The notes below the pieces were generated by a model. That model worked only from the letters and a program-made list of their open reading frames with translations. It was not told the DNA's origin and did not search any database. Positions 41,716 to 51,651 of a stretch of 64,000 nucleotides of DNA are shown here, one piece after another. A program made the position numbers and the translations under genes. The stretch lies in contig NZ_QTUC01000001.1 in NCBI RefSeq assembly GCF_003386795.1, forward strand, positions 1,922,001-1,986,000, in the 5' to 3' direction. Source of the DNA: Thermasporomyces composti. GTDB taxonomy: Bacteria > Actinomycetota > Actinomycetes > Propionibacteriales > Actinopolymorphaceae. The stretch's first letter is position 1; each line of letters begins with the position of its first letter.

Positions 41716-42651
41716 TCAGACCAGGAGCTCAGCGGACTCCAGGTACGGGCGTGCCATGTCCGCCGCGCCGTACTGGAGCACGTACAGACCGGTCGACACC
41801 CGTTCGAGGAAGCCCCACTCCCAGATGGCCTCCTCGTCGACGCCGGTGTGGTCGGCGAGCAGCCGGCAGTAGCGGCGGGCGAGGGCGGGAGGGTCGTCCG
41901 CCGCGAGCAGCTGTGCACACCAGTCACGCAGCACGACGCCCAGGTCGTACGCGGGCTCGGCGAGGAGACCGTCAGGGTCGACGAAGACGACGCCGAACTC
42001 CGCGCCCGGCCTGGGCGTGCGGACGGTCAGCGCGTTGGCGGGATGCGGGTCGCCGTGGACCACGACGCACCGGTCGAGGTCGAAGGCGGCGGCCCGCCGC
42101 TCGGCGTACCCCAGTGCCTTCCGCACCACTCGCTCCGAGCAGGGGTGGCGCAACCGCTCCCAAAGTGAGGCGACCAGGCCGTGCAATCCACGCGCCTTCT
42201 CCTCCGACGGCGCAACCGTGGCGCCCGGGGGACGCGGCACCCGCCATGCCTCGCGGAGTGTCGCGCACAGCACCTCGATGGTGCGTTCCGGCGACCAGCC
42301 CAGGTCCGCCAGCGACGGGCCGAGCGCCTCCTGGAGCATGGCGTTCCGCTCCACGTCGTACGCCAAGAGCCGCACGTAGCCACGCCCGTGCGCGGCCGCG
42401 AGCGTGCGGACCTGGGCGTCGAACCCCGGCTCCGGGATGCCGAGCTTGAGGACGGCGTCGTCTCCGTCCGCGGTGCGCGCCCGCGCGACGTAGGAGCAGG
42501 TGCCCTGGGACAGCGGCGCGCCCACGCGGATGGACCACCGCCGCTCCAGGTCGGCGATGAGGCTTGGCAGGTCGGCCAGCCACCGCTCACCCCGCTCGCC
42601 GAGGGCGGCCAGCTTGGCGCGGACGACAGGCGACAGCGCGACCGGCGCCAC
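41716..42651 (-). CDS. Aminoglycoside/hydroxyurea phosphotransferase-like kinase
   Basis: 311 residues of the APH(6)/streptomycin-6-kinase-like family. Nucleotide-binding residues lie around SYVARARTADGDDAVLKLG (Lys), the catalytic loop is VVVHGDPHPANAL (D and N in place) and the metal-binding aspartate is in VVFVDPDG. It begins at a GTG one base from the end of the aldehyde dehydrogenase gene, so it is the last gene of the operon. It may phosphorylate a sugar or other metabolite of the pathway instead of a drug (inference). Another family member lies at 62037. Confidence 0.82.
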   Translation of the reverse strand: MAPVALSPVVRAKLAALGERGERWLADLPSLIADLERRWSIRVGAPLSQGTCSYVARARTADGDDAVLKLGIPEPGFDAQVRTLAAAHGRGYVRLLAYDVERNAMLQEALGPSLADLGWSPERTIEVLCATLREAWRVPRPPGATVAPSEEKARGLHGLVASLWERLRHPCSERVVRKALGYAERRAAAFDLDRCVVVHGDPHPANALTVRTPRPGAEFGVVFVDPDGLLAEPAYDLGVVLRDWCAQLLAADDPPALARRYCRLLADHTGVDEEAIWEWGFLERVSTGLYVLQYGAADMARPYLESAELLV

Positions 42652-42652
42652 G

Positions 42653-44092
42653 TCAGCTGCCGAGGATGACGAGCTTGCGCTCGGTCAGCTCCTCCACCGC
42701 GTACTTCACGCCCTCCCGGCCCTGGCCGGACTCCTTCACCCCGCCGTACGGCATGTGGTCGGCTCGGAACGCGGGCGGCCGGTTGACGAGCACGGTGCCG
42801 GCCTGGGCCTCCCGCGCGTATCGCAGCGCGCTGGTGAGGTCCGAGGTGTAGATGGAGGTGTTGAGGCCGAAGCGGGAGTCGTTGACCGCCCGGATCGCCT
42901 CGTCGAGGTTCGCGACCGGGACGACGCTGACCACCGGGCCGAAGACCTCCTCGCACAACAGGGGCGACGAGGCCGGCACGTCGGTGACCACGGTGGGACG
43001 GAGGACACCGTCGTCGGTGAGCGTGCCACCGGTCACGATGCGGGCTCCGTCGCGCACGGCGTCGTCCAGCCAGGAGCGCACCCGCTTCGTCGCCTCGGGC
43101 GTGATGAGCGGCCCCACCACCGTGGCCTCGAGGGCCGGGTCACCGGCGGGCAGCGCCTCGGCGGCCTCGACCAGCCGGTGAAGGACCTCGTCCACGACCG
43201 CCTTCTCGACGTAGAGGCGCTGCAGCGAGATGCAGGCCTGACCGGCGAACGTGAACCCGGACGTCACCGCCGCGTTGACGGCCGCCTTCAGGTCGGCGTC
43301 GGCGCGGATCACCATCGCCGTGGCCGACCCGAGCTCCAGGATGTGCCGCTTGTACGGTGAGGCCGCCTTGAGCTGCCAGCCGACCCGGCTCGACCCGGTG
43401 AAGGTCAGGACCGCGACGCGAGGGTCCTCCTGCCAGCGGCCCACGATGGTCGCGGGGTCGCCGGTGACGAGGTTGAGCCAGCCCGGTGGCAGCTCCGCCG
43501 CCTTGAAGGCCTCGACCAGCATGCCGGCCGTCAGCGGGGTGCGCTCCGACGGCTTCAGCACGACCGGACACCCGGCCGCGAGCGCGGGCGCGACCTTGTG
43601 GGCGACCAGGTTGAGCGGGAAGTTGAACGGCGTGATCGCGGCGACCACGCCGACCGGCTGGGCGACGGTGAAGGCCAGCGTCCCCTCGCCGGAGGGCACG
43701 GCGTCGAGCGGCACGGTCTCGCCCGGCGGTCGCCGGGCCTCCTCGGCGGCGAAGTCCAAGGTCGTGAGCGCGCGCTCCACCTCCTGGCGGGCGGCGGTGA
43801 TCGGCTTGCCCGCCTCCGCGCGGATCATCTGGGCGAACTCCTCCGCCCGCCGCGCCACCTCCTCGCGGGCCCGCCGCAGGATCTCCGCCCGTCGGTGCGG
43901 CGGCAGCCCACGGCGCAGGGCGCGGGCCGCGGCGCCGACGGCCGCGGCCGCCTGCTCGGGGCTGGCGACGGCGGCGACACCGACGAGCGAGTCGTCGTAG
44001 GGGTTGCGCACCTCCAGCCGTGTGGAGCCGTCGGCGAGCGATCCGGTGCCGTCGACCCAGGTACCGTCGAGATACAGCCGTTGGGTTCGCAT
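42653..44092 (-). CDS. NAD(P)-dependent aldehyde dehydrogenase
   Basis: 479 residues with the full aldehyde dehydrogenase fold. TPFNFPLNLVAHK marks cofactor binding, E253 lies in LELGSATAM, C287 in GQACISLQR, and the end KESGQGREG is canonical. The LELGSA and QACISLQ variants are typical of the lactaldehyde/glyceraldehyde-type branch (GapN/AldA-like). The operon also holds a YihT-like aldolase, so sulfolactaldehyde or a similar three-carbon aldehyde is an attractive substrate (inference). It starts 19 bases after the dehydrogenase gene. Confidence 0.88.
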   Translation of the reverse strand: MRTQRLYLDGTWVDGTGSLADGSTRLEVRNPYDDSLVGVAAVASPEQAAAAVGAAARALRRGLPPHRRAEILRRAREEVARRAEEFAQMIRAEAGKPITAARQEVERALTTLDFAAEEARRPPGETVPLDAVPSGEGTLAFTVAQPVGVVAAITPFNFPLNLVAHKVAPALAAGCPVVLKPSERTPLTAGMLVEAFKAAELPPGWLNLVTGDPATIVGRWQEDPRVAVLTFTGSSRVGWQLKAASPYKRHILELGSATAMVIRADADLKAAVNAAVTSGFTFAGQACISLQRLYVEKAVVDEVLHRLVEAAEALPAGDPALEATVVGPLITPEATKRVRSWLDDAVRDGARIVTGGTLTDDGVLRPTVVTDVPASSPLLCEEVFGPVVSVVPVANLDEAIRAVNDSRFGLNTSIYTSDLTSALRYAREAQAGTVLVNRPPAFRADHMPYGGVKESGQGREGVKYAVEELTERKLVILGS

Positions 44093-44111
44093 CGGTGTGT
44101 CCTTCTGCGAG

Positions 44112-45191
44112 TCAGCGTGTGCCTTCCGGACGCGGGAGCGCGCGCAACCGCGCGTCGACCTCCTCGGTGAACTCGGCGGTGGTCGCGGTGCCGCCCAAGT
44201 CAGGTGTGCGGATCCCGGACGCGAGGACCGCCTCGAAGGCCTCGACCACCTCCCGGGCGGCGGCCTCCTCACCGAGGTGCTCCAACATCATCGCGCCCGC
44301 CCACATCTGGCCGATCGGGTTGGCGATGCCCTGGCCCGCGATGTCCGGCGCCGACCCGTGCACCGGCTCGAACATCGACGGGTACTCTCGCTCCGGGTTG
44401 AGGTTGCCGCTCGGCGCCACCCCGATCGACCCGGCGATGGCGCCGGCGAGGTCGGAGAGGATGTCGCCGAAGAGGTTCGACGCCACGATCACGTCGTAGG
44501 CCGTGGGTTGCAGCACGAGCTTGGCCGCCATCGCGTCGACCAGGACCTTCTCCAGCTCGACGTCGGGGTAGTTGGCGAGCGTCTCGGCCACCACCTCGTC
44601 CCAGAACGGCATGGTGTGGACGATGCCGTTCGACTTGGTGACGGAGGTGACCCGCTTCCGGCGCTGACGAGCGAGCTTCGCCGCGTACTCGGCGATCCGG
44701 GTGACGCCCACGCGGGTGAAGATCGCCTCCTGGATGGCCGCCTCGCCGGGCTGGTCACGGTAGAGGCGGCCGCCGACCTCGGAGTACTCGCCCTCGACGT
44801 TCTCCCGGACGATCACCAGGTCGACGTTCTCCGCGCCGCGCACCGGGCTCGGCACGCCCGGCAGGGTCCGCACCGGCCGCAGGTTGACGTACTGGTTGAA
44901 CCGCCGCCGGATCGGGATGAGCAGGCCCCACAACGTGACGGTGTCGGGGATGTCGGGGTCGCCGACCGCGCCGAGGAAGATCGCGTCGTGCTCGGCGAGC
45001 GTGCGGATCGCGTCCGCCGGCATCATGACGCCGTTCTCGTGGTAGTACGCCGAGCCCCACGGGTACTCCGTCCAGCGCAGGACGAAGCCGTGCCGGTCCG
45101 CCACCGTGTCGAGGCAGCGCATCGCGGCGGGCACCACCTCGGGCCCGATGCCATCCCCGGCGATGACGGCGATGTTGTGGATTCGGCTCAC
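44112..45191 (-). CDS. Beta-decarboxylating dehydrogenase, tartrate/isopropylmalate type
   Basis: 359 residues of the isocitrate/isopropylmalate dehydrogenase superfamily. It starts with IAVIAGDGIGPEVV, has the substrate region LWGLLIPIRRRFNQYVNLRPVR, VRENVEGEYSEVGGR, the catalytic Lys/Tyr region SVTKSNGIVHTMPFWDEV, and the metal/cofactor segment FGDILSDLAGAIAGSIG then EPVHGSAPDIAG. The VNLRP and VEGEYS motifs agree with tartrate dehydrogenase/decarboxylase-like enzymes. It oxidises and decarboxylates a 2-hydroxyacid. Its GTG start overlaps the aldolase stop by four bases (GTGA). How it fits with the aldolase is unclear. Confidence 0.87.
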   Translation of the reverse strand: MSRIHNIAVIAGDGIGPEVVPAAMRCLDTVADRHGFVLRWTEYPWGSAYYHENGVMMPADAIRTLAEHDAIFLGAVGDPDIPDTVTLWGLLIPIRRRFNQYVNLRPVRTLPGVPSPVRGAENVDLVIVRENVEGEYSEVGGRLYRDQPGEAAIQEAIFTRVGVTRIAEYAAKLARQRRKRVTSVTKSNGIVHTMPFWDEVVAETLANYPDVELEKVLVDAMAAKLVLQPTAYDVIVASNLFGDILSDLAGAIAGSIGVAPSGNLNPEREYPSMFEPVHGSAPDIAGQGIANPIGQMWAGAMMLEHLGEEAAAREVVEAFEAVLASGIRTPDLGGTATTAEFTEEVDARLRALPRPEGTR

Positions 45192-46123
45192 GACGTGGCG
45201 TCCTTTCTCGTCTCCGTGCTCGTCTCCTGGCGGTCCGCTGCCTGGGCGCGGGCGTCCGCGACGATCTCCACCAGCCGACGCAGCCGCGCCGCCGACCGCT
45301 CGCGCAACGCCGTGGCGACGCTCGGCTCCCGCACGGTGTCCGCCCAGACGGCCCGCCCGGCGAGGAAGCCGCTGGCGCCGCCGAGGCAGGCGAGCCGGAC
45401 CGCGTCGGAGAACTCCGCCGCCCTCGTGCCGTTCGACAGCACCACCCACGGGATGTCGATCGCCTTCGACAGCAGGCGCGACTGTTCCTCGACGCGGGAG
45501 AGGTCGCCGGGGACGTAGCCGGGCACCTCGGCCTTGTAGATGTCGGCGCCGAGCCGGCTCAGCTCGGCCGCCGCCTCGAGGATGGCCTCGTGCCTGGCCC
45601 GCTGGTCGGTCCAGGTCTCCCCGTCGGCGGGCCGCACGATGCCCTCGACGAGACTGACCGTGCCGGTCCGCCGGCACAGGTCGACGAAGCGTCCGACGAG
45701 GTCGGCGCGGGCCTCCACGCTCCCGCCGGCACGCCAGATGACCAGCAGCTTGAGCGCGGTCGCGCCGACGGACGCGACCAGCTCGGGCGTGACCTGCTCG
45801 TCGAGCCCGGTGTCGCGGACGATCTCGCCGGGAGCCTGGTGCAGCTCGTCGGCGGCCAGGATGAGCCGGCATCCCGGCGCCAGCGTGGCGGGACGGGCGG
45901 TGTCGAGGCCGTAGAGCCGGTCGAGGAGCACCGCCGAGGCGTACGGGGACAGCGCGGCGGTCGCCTCCGCCTTGAACTCACGCAGCCTCGCGTCGGGGAC
46001 GCTGGCGACGGGAGCGTCGCCGGCCATCATCGTCCGCAGCGACTCACGCTGGTCGAGCGCCACCATGGTGAGGTCACCGGCGGCGTTCGCGAGGCGGGCG
46101 GCGGGCGCGGGAAGGACGGTCAC
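45188..46123 (-). CDS. Class I aldolase, YihT-like (sulfofructose-phosphate aldolase family)
   Basis: 311 residues from the GTG five bases after AGGAGG. From memory it aligns closely with E. coli YihT: MVALDQRESLRTM, LSPYASAVLLDRLYG, ALKLLVIWRAG, GADIYKAEVPGY, PWVVLSNGT and GGASGFLAGRAVW. The Schiff-base lysine is K197 and the arginine that binds the sulfonate in YihT is R257; both sit exactly four residues beyond the E. coli positions (K193, R253) with the same spacing. LacD tagatose-bisphosphate aldolases are the other family branch. It is the first gene of the operon. The sulfosugar role is inference; no isomerase or sulfosugar kinase is adjacent apart from the APH-like gene. Confidence 0.8.
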   Translation of the reverse strand: MTVLPAPAARLANAAGDLTMVALDQRESLRTMMAGDAPVASVPDARLREFKAEATAALSPYASAVLLDRLYGLDTARPATLAPGCRLILAADELHQAPGEIVRDTGLDEQVTPELVASVGATALKLLVIWRAGGSVEARADLVGRFVDLCRRTGTVSLVEGIVRPADGETWTDQRARHEAILEAAAELSRLGADIYKAEVPGYVPGDLSRVEEQSRLLSKAIDIPWVVLSNGTRAAEFSDAVRLACLGGASGFLAGRAVWADTVREPSVATALRERSAARLRRLVEIVADARAQAADRQETSTETRKDATS

Positions 46124-46298
46124 CGACACCTCCTGCTCGGGTTCTCGGGCAAACGCCTGGGGCGGCGGAGCCGCAGGACGCCGACCCAGACGGCACCGCC
46201 CCATCCTCTCCTGACCCGACCGGCCGGCCCGAGGGTGACCAGCCCATCTGAGACGGCCGACCGCCTCCGGCCAGGGACGACGACCCGTGAGCGGGTGG

Positions 46299-47135
46299 TC
46301 AGCGCGGCAGGAAGATCCCCAGCGCGTCGTAGGCGTGCCAGGACCCGTCCACCTTGTCGATGGTGAGCACGTTCTCACCCACGGTGAGCCGGTCGCGTGG
46401 CAGCGCCAGCTCCACGTACGACGGCTTGAGCGGCGAACCCGGCAGCGTCGCGTCCCCCTCGAGCGAGCCTCGGGTAGCCCCGCCCTCGAACGTGACCTTC
46501 GTCCACTCCGACCCGCCGAGGCCGAGGATGGCAGTCCCAGGGATCGTCGCGTGGGTGTCGATGAGCCAGATGGACAGCCACGGGTCGGTGTCGGGGATGG
46601 CGTCCAGGCCGAACCGGAACGTCGCCCGCCAGGCCTGACGTCCAGCCCACGCGTCCGCCGGACCGGGATGGATGTAGGCCCAGTCGTGGGCGGGGTCGCT
46701 GACGCCGTAGGTGAAGTCCGGCCCGGTCGGGAACCGCGTCCGGTACTGCGCGTAGCCGTTCGGGGCGAGCGCGAGCTCGAGACTCTTGTGGTCGAACGTT
46801 CCCACGGTCGCGATCGGCTCGCCGGACACCGCGACCGACTCGACGGACGTGCCGGAGACCTCCGGCGACGGGCGACCGCGCAGGCCGGAGGCCTCGACCA
46901 CGACGACGCGGTAATACCAGGTCTGCGCGTGTCCGCCGAGCCGGCCGTGGACGAAACGCGGGTAGATCGTCTTGGCGAGCAGCGTCTCCTCGCTCGGCGG
47001 CGTGCCCGGCGTGCGGGACGCGTAGATGGCGTAGTGGTCGACGAACGGCTCGTACGGCTCGGACTCCCAGGTCAGGATGATCCGGCCGAGCTCACCGACC
47101 GCGGTCAGGTTCCTCACCGGGCGTGGTCGCGGCAT
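46299..47135 (-). CDS. Fibronectin-III plus rhamnogalacturonan-lyase-like (PL4) beta domain protein
   Basis: 278 residues. Residues 1-95 form a fibronectin type III domain (NLTAVGELGRIILTWESE, YYRVVVVEASG). Residues about 105-278 resemble the C-terminal carbohydrate-binding domain of PL4 lyases (WRATFRFGLDA, LTVGENVLTIDKV, YDALGIFL). No catalytic barrel is present and there is no signal peptide, so it is either an accessory fragment of a lyase or a cytoplasmic carbohydrate-binding protein. It begins three bases after the PhoD stop and is co-transcribed with it. Confidence 0.65.
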   Translation of the reverse strand: MPRPRPVRNLTAVGELGRIILTWESEPYEPFVDHYAIYASRTPGTPPSEETLLAKTIYPRFVHGRLGGHAQTWYYRVVVVEASGLRGRPSPEVSGTSVESVAVSGEPIATVGTFDHKSLELALAPNGYAQYRTRFPTGPDFTYGVSDPAHDWAYIHPGPADAWAGRQAWRATFRFGLDAIPDTDPWLSIWLIDTHATIPGTAILGLGGSEWTKVTFEGGATRGSLEGDATLPGSPLKPSYVELALPRDRLTVGENVLTIDKVDGSWHAYDALGIFLPR

Positions 47136-47138
47136 CTG

Positions 47139-48728
47139 TCATCCCTCCCGCTGCAAGCCGGGGTCGCCGGCCTCGGTCACGAAACGCGCGACGGTCGAGA
47201 TCGGCGCGCCGGGGCGTTGGATGTAGGGCAGTGCCCTGAAGTCCGCGGTCAGCTCGGTAGGCGTCATCCGACAGCTCACGTAGCCGCGGCGGGCGTGGTA
47301 GAGCTCGACGTGCGGTTGCCCCAGCCAGATCGGCTCGTAGCTGTCGGTGTCCGCCCCGTCGCCGTTGGAGGCGATCGAGGTGCACACCAGCTCGACCCCG
47401 ACGGTTCTGGAGTCCGGGTCGAGCCAGTCCTCCTTGAGGTTCGCCGCGACGCTGCGGTGGATGTCGCCGGTGAGGACGACCGGGTTGTGGATCTGGTGAC
47501 GTCGGAACGCGGCGAACAGCCGGTCACGCGCGGCCGGGTAGCCGTCCCACTGCTCGTTGCTGAACGTCTCACCCGGCCCGAGGTCCCGGTCGATCCGGGC
47601 CATGACGATCGACTGTGCGAGCACGTTCCAGACCGCGTCGGAGGCGGCGAGCCCGTCGTAGAGCCACGCCTCCTGCTCGTACCCGAGCATGGTGCGCTTC
47701 GGGTCCTCCCGCTCCGGACAGTTGCCGGTGACCTCACCACACGGCAGTGGGTCCCGGAACTGCCGGGTGTCGAGGACGTCGAACTGCGCGAGCCTCCCGT
47801 AGTGCAGCCGCCGATAGAGCGGAAGATCCGGGCCCGAGGGTCGATGGACGCTGCGCAGCGGCATGTGCTCGTAGAAGGCCCGGTAACCGACGGCCCGACG
47901 ACGTAAGAAGTGCTCCGGTGGGATACCGACCGACGAGACGTCGCCGGCGTAGTTGTTCTCCACCTCGTGGTCGTCGGTCGTCACGATCCACGGCGCGGTG
48001 GCGTGCGCGGCCTGGAGCAGCGGATCGCTCTTGAACAGCCCGTACCGGAGCCGGAACTGCTCCAGCGTCTCCACCATGGCGTCGTGCTCGGAGGGCAGTG
48101 TGACGCCCTCCCGCCACAGGTTCGAGGAGTTGATGGCGTACTCGTAGATGTAGTCGCCGAGGAAGAAGATCAGGTCCGGGTCCTCCGCCACCATGTGCTC
48201 GTACGCCGTGTAGTAGCCGTGGTACCAGGCCTGGCACGAGGCGAAGGCGAACCTGAGCTCGCTCGGCATCGCGTGCGGTGCCGGCGCGGTCCTCGTCCGA
48301 CCGACCGGACTGATCTCGGAGCCAGCACGGAACCGGTAGAAGTACTCGCGGCCAGGCTCCAGGCCACGCACCTCCGGGTGGACGGAGTGCGCGAGCTCCG
48401 GGCTCGCGATCGCGACACCGCTGCGCACCACGTTCCTGAAGCGCTCGTCGGTCGCGACCTGCCAGTGGACGGGAACCGGGCGGCGCGGCATGCCGCCGTG
48501 TCCGTCCGGGGCGAGCGGGTCGGGCGCGAGGCGGGTCCAGAGCACCACCCCATCGGGGGTGGGGTCACCGGAGGCGACGCCGAGCCCGAACGGATCCGCT
48601 GGCACGGTGGCGGTGATGTCGGCGAACGCCGGCGCCTCGATGCCGAGCACGAAGGCGGCCGTACTGACCCCGGTGAGGGCGAGGAAGGACCGGCGACCGG
48701 GTCGGAGAGGTGGACCAGGATCACGCAT
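47139..48728 (-). CDS. phoD: Secreted alkaline phosphatase D (PhoD)
   Basis: 529 residues with a Tat signal (GRRSFLALTGVSTAAFVLG). After a beta N-terminal domain (about 45-150) comes the metallophosphatase domain: FASCQAWYHGYYTAY, LIFFLGDYIYEY, TTDDHEVENNYAG (metal ligands) and VVLTGDIHRSVAANL. These are the residues of PhoD, a calcium/iron-type phosphodiesterase and monoesterase that releases phosphate outside the cell. It is followed directly by the FnIII-containing protein. PHO-box regulation is likely from family knowledge, but no box could be identified. Confidence 0.92.
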   Translation of the reverse strand: MRDPGPPLRPGRRSFLALTGVSTAAFVLGIEAPAFADITATVPADPFGLGVASGDPTPDGVVLWTRLAPDPLAPDGHGGMPRRPVPVHWQVATDERFRNVVRSGVAIASPELAHSVHPEVRGLEPGREYFYRFRAGSEISPVGRTRTAPAPHAMPSELRFAFASCQAWYHGYYTAYEHMVAEDPDLIFFLGDYIYEYAINSSNLWREGVTLPSEHDAMVETLEQFRLRYGLFKSDPLLQAAHATAPWIVTTDDHEVENNYAGDVSSVGIPPEHFLRRRAVGYRAFYEHMPLRSVHRPSGPDLPLYRRLHYGRLAQFDVLDTRQFRDPLPCGEVTGNCPEREDPKRTMLGYEQEAWLYDGLAASDAVWNVLAQSIVMARIDRDLGPGETFSNEQWDGYPAARDRLFAAFRRHQIHNPVVLTGDIHRSVAANLKEDWLDPDSRTVGVELVCTSIASNGDGADTDSYEPIWLGQPHVELYHARRGYVSCRMTPTELTADFRALPYIQRPGAPISTVARFVTEAGDPGLQREG

Positions 48729-48889
48729 GGACGTGGAGTCTGGTCCACGGTCGCGCCCCTGGGGGGCGACGTGATCAAGTCGGACGACCGCAATCGGCGG
48801 GCCAGCAGCCCCAGCACGCGACGGCAGTCTCTCACGCGTGGCGGGTCAGTCCGCAGAAGGCGGCCAGCGGATGGTGCCAGTGGGATCGG

Positions 48890-49402
48890 TCAGCGGGAGC
48901 GTTCGAGCACACCACGGATGAACGCCGCCTGACCGACGTGCTGCAGGTCGTCGGCGATCACGCTCACCAGCCGCACCCCGAGCGACACCGGCGGGTCCCA
49001 CGCCTCGTCCACGATGCGGTCCAGGTCGGCGTCGGTGAGCGTGCGCACGTAGCCGACGGTCGCGTCGTGCACCGCCTCGTAGTAGCCGACCAGCAGGTCG
49101 CCGGAGTCCACCCGCACGGCGGCCACGTCGTCGCTGGTCTGGCCGTATCCCGTCTCCATCGGGTCGAACGGAAGGTCGAACCGCTCCATCCACCCACCAC
49201 TCAGCCACACCTGCTCCGCGCCTCGGACGTCGGCGACGTGGTCGTCTTGGACGCGGGTCAGGTGCCAGACCAGCCAGGCGATCGAGTTGGCGCGACCGTC
49301 GACCCGGTACGCCAGCTGCTCGGGTGTCAGACCGTCGACGACCTCCACCACGGCGTCCCGGACCCGGCCGAAGGCGTCGACGAGCAGGTCAGCGCTCCGC
49401 AT
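48890..49402 (-). CDS. DinB-like four-helix protein (DUF664)
   Basis: 170 residues from ATG 49402 (GGGGAGGA upstream). The DinB/YfiT-like helix bundle is seen in SADLLVDAFGRVRDAVVEVV, ANSIAWLVWHLTRVQDDHVADV and VIADDLQHVGQAAFI. The two His residues (WHL and QHVGQ) that bind metal in the family are present. Actinomycete members use mycothiol or bacillithiol-type thiols in transfer reactions; the substrate is unknown. Confidence 0.82.
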   Translation of the reverse strand: MRSADLLVDAFGRVRDAVVEVVDGLTPEQLAYRVDGRANSIAWLVWHLTRVQDDHVADVRGAEQVWLSGGWMERFDLPFDPMETGYGQTSDDVAAVRVDSGDLLVGYYEAVHDATVGYVRTLTDADLDRIVDEAWDPPVSLGVRLVSVIADDLQHVGQAAFIRGVLERSR

Positions 49403-49472
49403 TGCCGTCCTCCCCCGTGGTGCGTTCGTCAGCGCCGCGACGCGTGCGCGCGGGCGGTCGCTCACCGCCAGG

Positions 49473-51651
49473 CTACGCGGACCGGCGCCGCACCACGACG
49501 AGTTCCGAGCCCTCCTCCGGCAGCTCGACGGTCAGGCCGTCGTCCATGAGCGCCGCGCCCATCCGCGCCTCGTCGTGGTCACGGTCGGACCAGTGAACGT
49601 CGTACGAGGCGGTCGGGTCGAGCGCGTGCAGGCGGATACGCCGGCTCGGCTCACCCCCGGACAGCCGGAACACGAAGACGAGGTGCGCGCCGCCGTCCGG
49701 TTGGGCGTACTGCACGGCCGCCCACCGCTCGCCCTCCCCGAACCGGCGCGGCGCCCCGGTGAGCCGGTGCACGTCGGCGGTGCGGACGAACGGGCGGACC
49801 AGCTCCTGGTAGGCCCGGACCTGCGCGCGGAGCCGGTCCCGCACCCACGCCGGCAGGTTCGGGAGCCCACAGGAGAAGCCGGTCGCCCCGAGCATCGCGA
49901 TCCGGCGATAGAAGTCGAGCTGGTGCGGTCGGAGGCCGGGGTCGCGCGGGTCGAACGTCTGGTGCGGATGGTGGCCGTGCCACTCGGAGAAGCCCCAGTG
50001 CAGGAGCTGGTTCGGCGGCAGCATCGTCGTCGCCCCCCACAGCAGCTGCAGGCCGTGCTCAGGCCAGTCCGGGTCGCTGAGGAACGTCAGGTGCGTGTGC
50101 CGCATGATCCCCAGGTCGATCCGCAGGCCGCCCGAGGAGCAGTTCTCGAGGACGACGTGGGGGTGTGGTCTCGCGGATCCGGTCGAGGAGGCGGTAGTAG
50201 CCGCGGTAGTGCTCGAACAGCCCGTCGCCGGGACCGTGGCCGTGGTCGGTGCGGTCGCAGCCCAACCCCGGGTCGAGGTTGAAGTCGAGCTTGATCCAGT
50301 CCGTGCCGAACTCCCGGACCAGCCGGTCGAGGGTCTCGAACGCCCACTGCCACGCGGCCGGGTTGGCCAGGCAGACGTAGCCGAGAGGTTCGCCGTCCCG
50401 TGTCGCCGGGAAGTCAGGTCGACGCGACGCGAGCGTCGCCTTCGGTCCCAACGCCTCGATCTCGCACCACAACCCGAACCGCAGGCCGCGCGCGTGCGCG
50501 TGGTCGGCGAGCGCCCTGATGCCCTCCGGGAACCGGGCCGTGTTGACCTGGTCCCAGTCGCCGCGCACGTCTGTCCAGGCGGAGGAGGCGTCGGCGGGAC
50601 CGAACCAGCCCGCGTCAAGCGTGACGACCTCCACGCCGAGCTCGGCCGCGACGTCGACGTTCGCGCGGAAGGTGGCGGCGTCGACGCTGTGGTCCTCGTA
50701 CGTCCACCAGTGGTTCCACTCGACAGGCAGCCGCTCGGCGAGGGCGTTGCGCGGCGCCCAATACGCCCGTGCCGCACGCGCCAGGGCGATCGACGTCGTG
50801 TCGAGGTCGCCGTCGGACCCCAGGGCGAGGACGACCGGCGGCGCGTCCACCGTCTCGCCCGGCCGCAGCCGCTTCGCGAAGCCCTGGTCGTGCAGTCCCC
50901 CGGTGACGATGTAGCCCTCGTTGTGGCCCTCGTTCGGCTTCCAACCCTCCGACGTCTCCTCGGTCGCGCTCGGCTTCGCTGTCTCGGGCGCCTCCTCGAA
51001 CCGCACGACCCAGTTGCCGGACCACGCGACCGCCCCGCACAGCACCGCGCCGTCGTCGCGCACCAGCCCGAGCCACGGGTGCATGCCGTGGGACGACCGG
51101 CCGGCGAGTGTCCCGATCGACCTACCGGCCGTGAGCGGCTCCCGGTCGCCGTCGAACTCCCGGCCCCACGCGCTCGTGTACGACAGCAGCTCGTAGCGTC
51201 CGGCCGGGATCGTCAGGCCCACCGAATCCAGCCGCTCGACGGTCACCGCACGTCGGCCCCGGTTGGTCACGCTCACCCACGTCTCGACGAGCGGCAGGTC
51301 GGGGTAGCGCCGCACATGCCAGTCGATTCCCACCGCCAGGCCGTCGGCCGCGGCCCCCACGTCCCCCGCATACTCCCCGTCCCCCGCGTCCGCCGCATGC
51401 TCCTCGTACCGGCAGCGGGTCGTCTCGTCGACGACGCCGTCGTCACGCCGCACGCTCGTCACGCCCTCGACGCGGAGCCCGGGCGACGTCCCCGTGATCG
51501 TCACCCCGTCGACGACGACGGTGAAGACCGGCCCTGCGTTCTCGACCGACCACCCCGGGTCGCCGTCGAGCGCCAGGACCCGGGTGCGCAGGCCGTCGTC
51601 CCTTGACAGGTCGTACGACAGGGTCCGCAGCGGTGCCGTGCATCTCGTCAT
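49473..51651 (-). pseudogene. GH36 alpha-galactosidase interrupted by one frameshift
   Basis: The reading frame from ATG 51651 covers the N-terminal beta-supersandwich and the barrel, with WNHWWTYEDH and the catalytic nucleophile region DWIKLDFN. Just after RLLDRIRET the frame is lost near 50160-50170, in an ACACCCCCAC tract. It continues one base out as HPHVVLENCSSGGLRIDLG (general acid D) to the stop at 49473. Deleting one base restores about 725 residues, the normal length. All catalytic residues are intact. It is either a recent mutation or a sequencing error in a C-rich tract. Confidence 0.78.
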
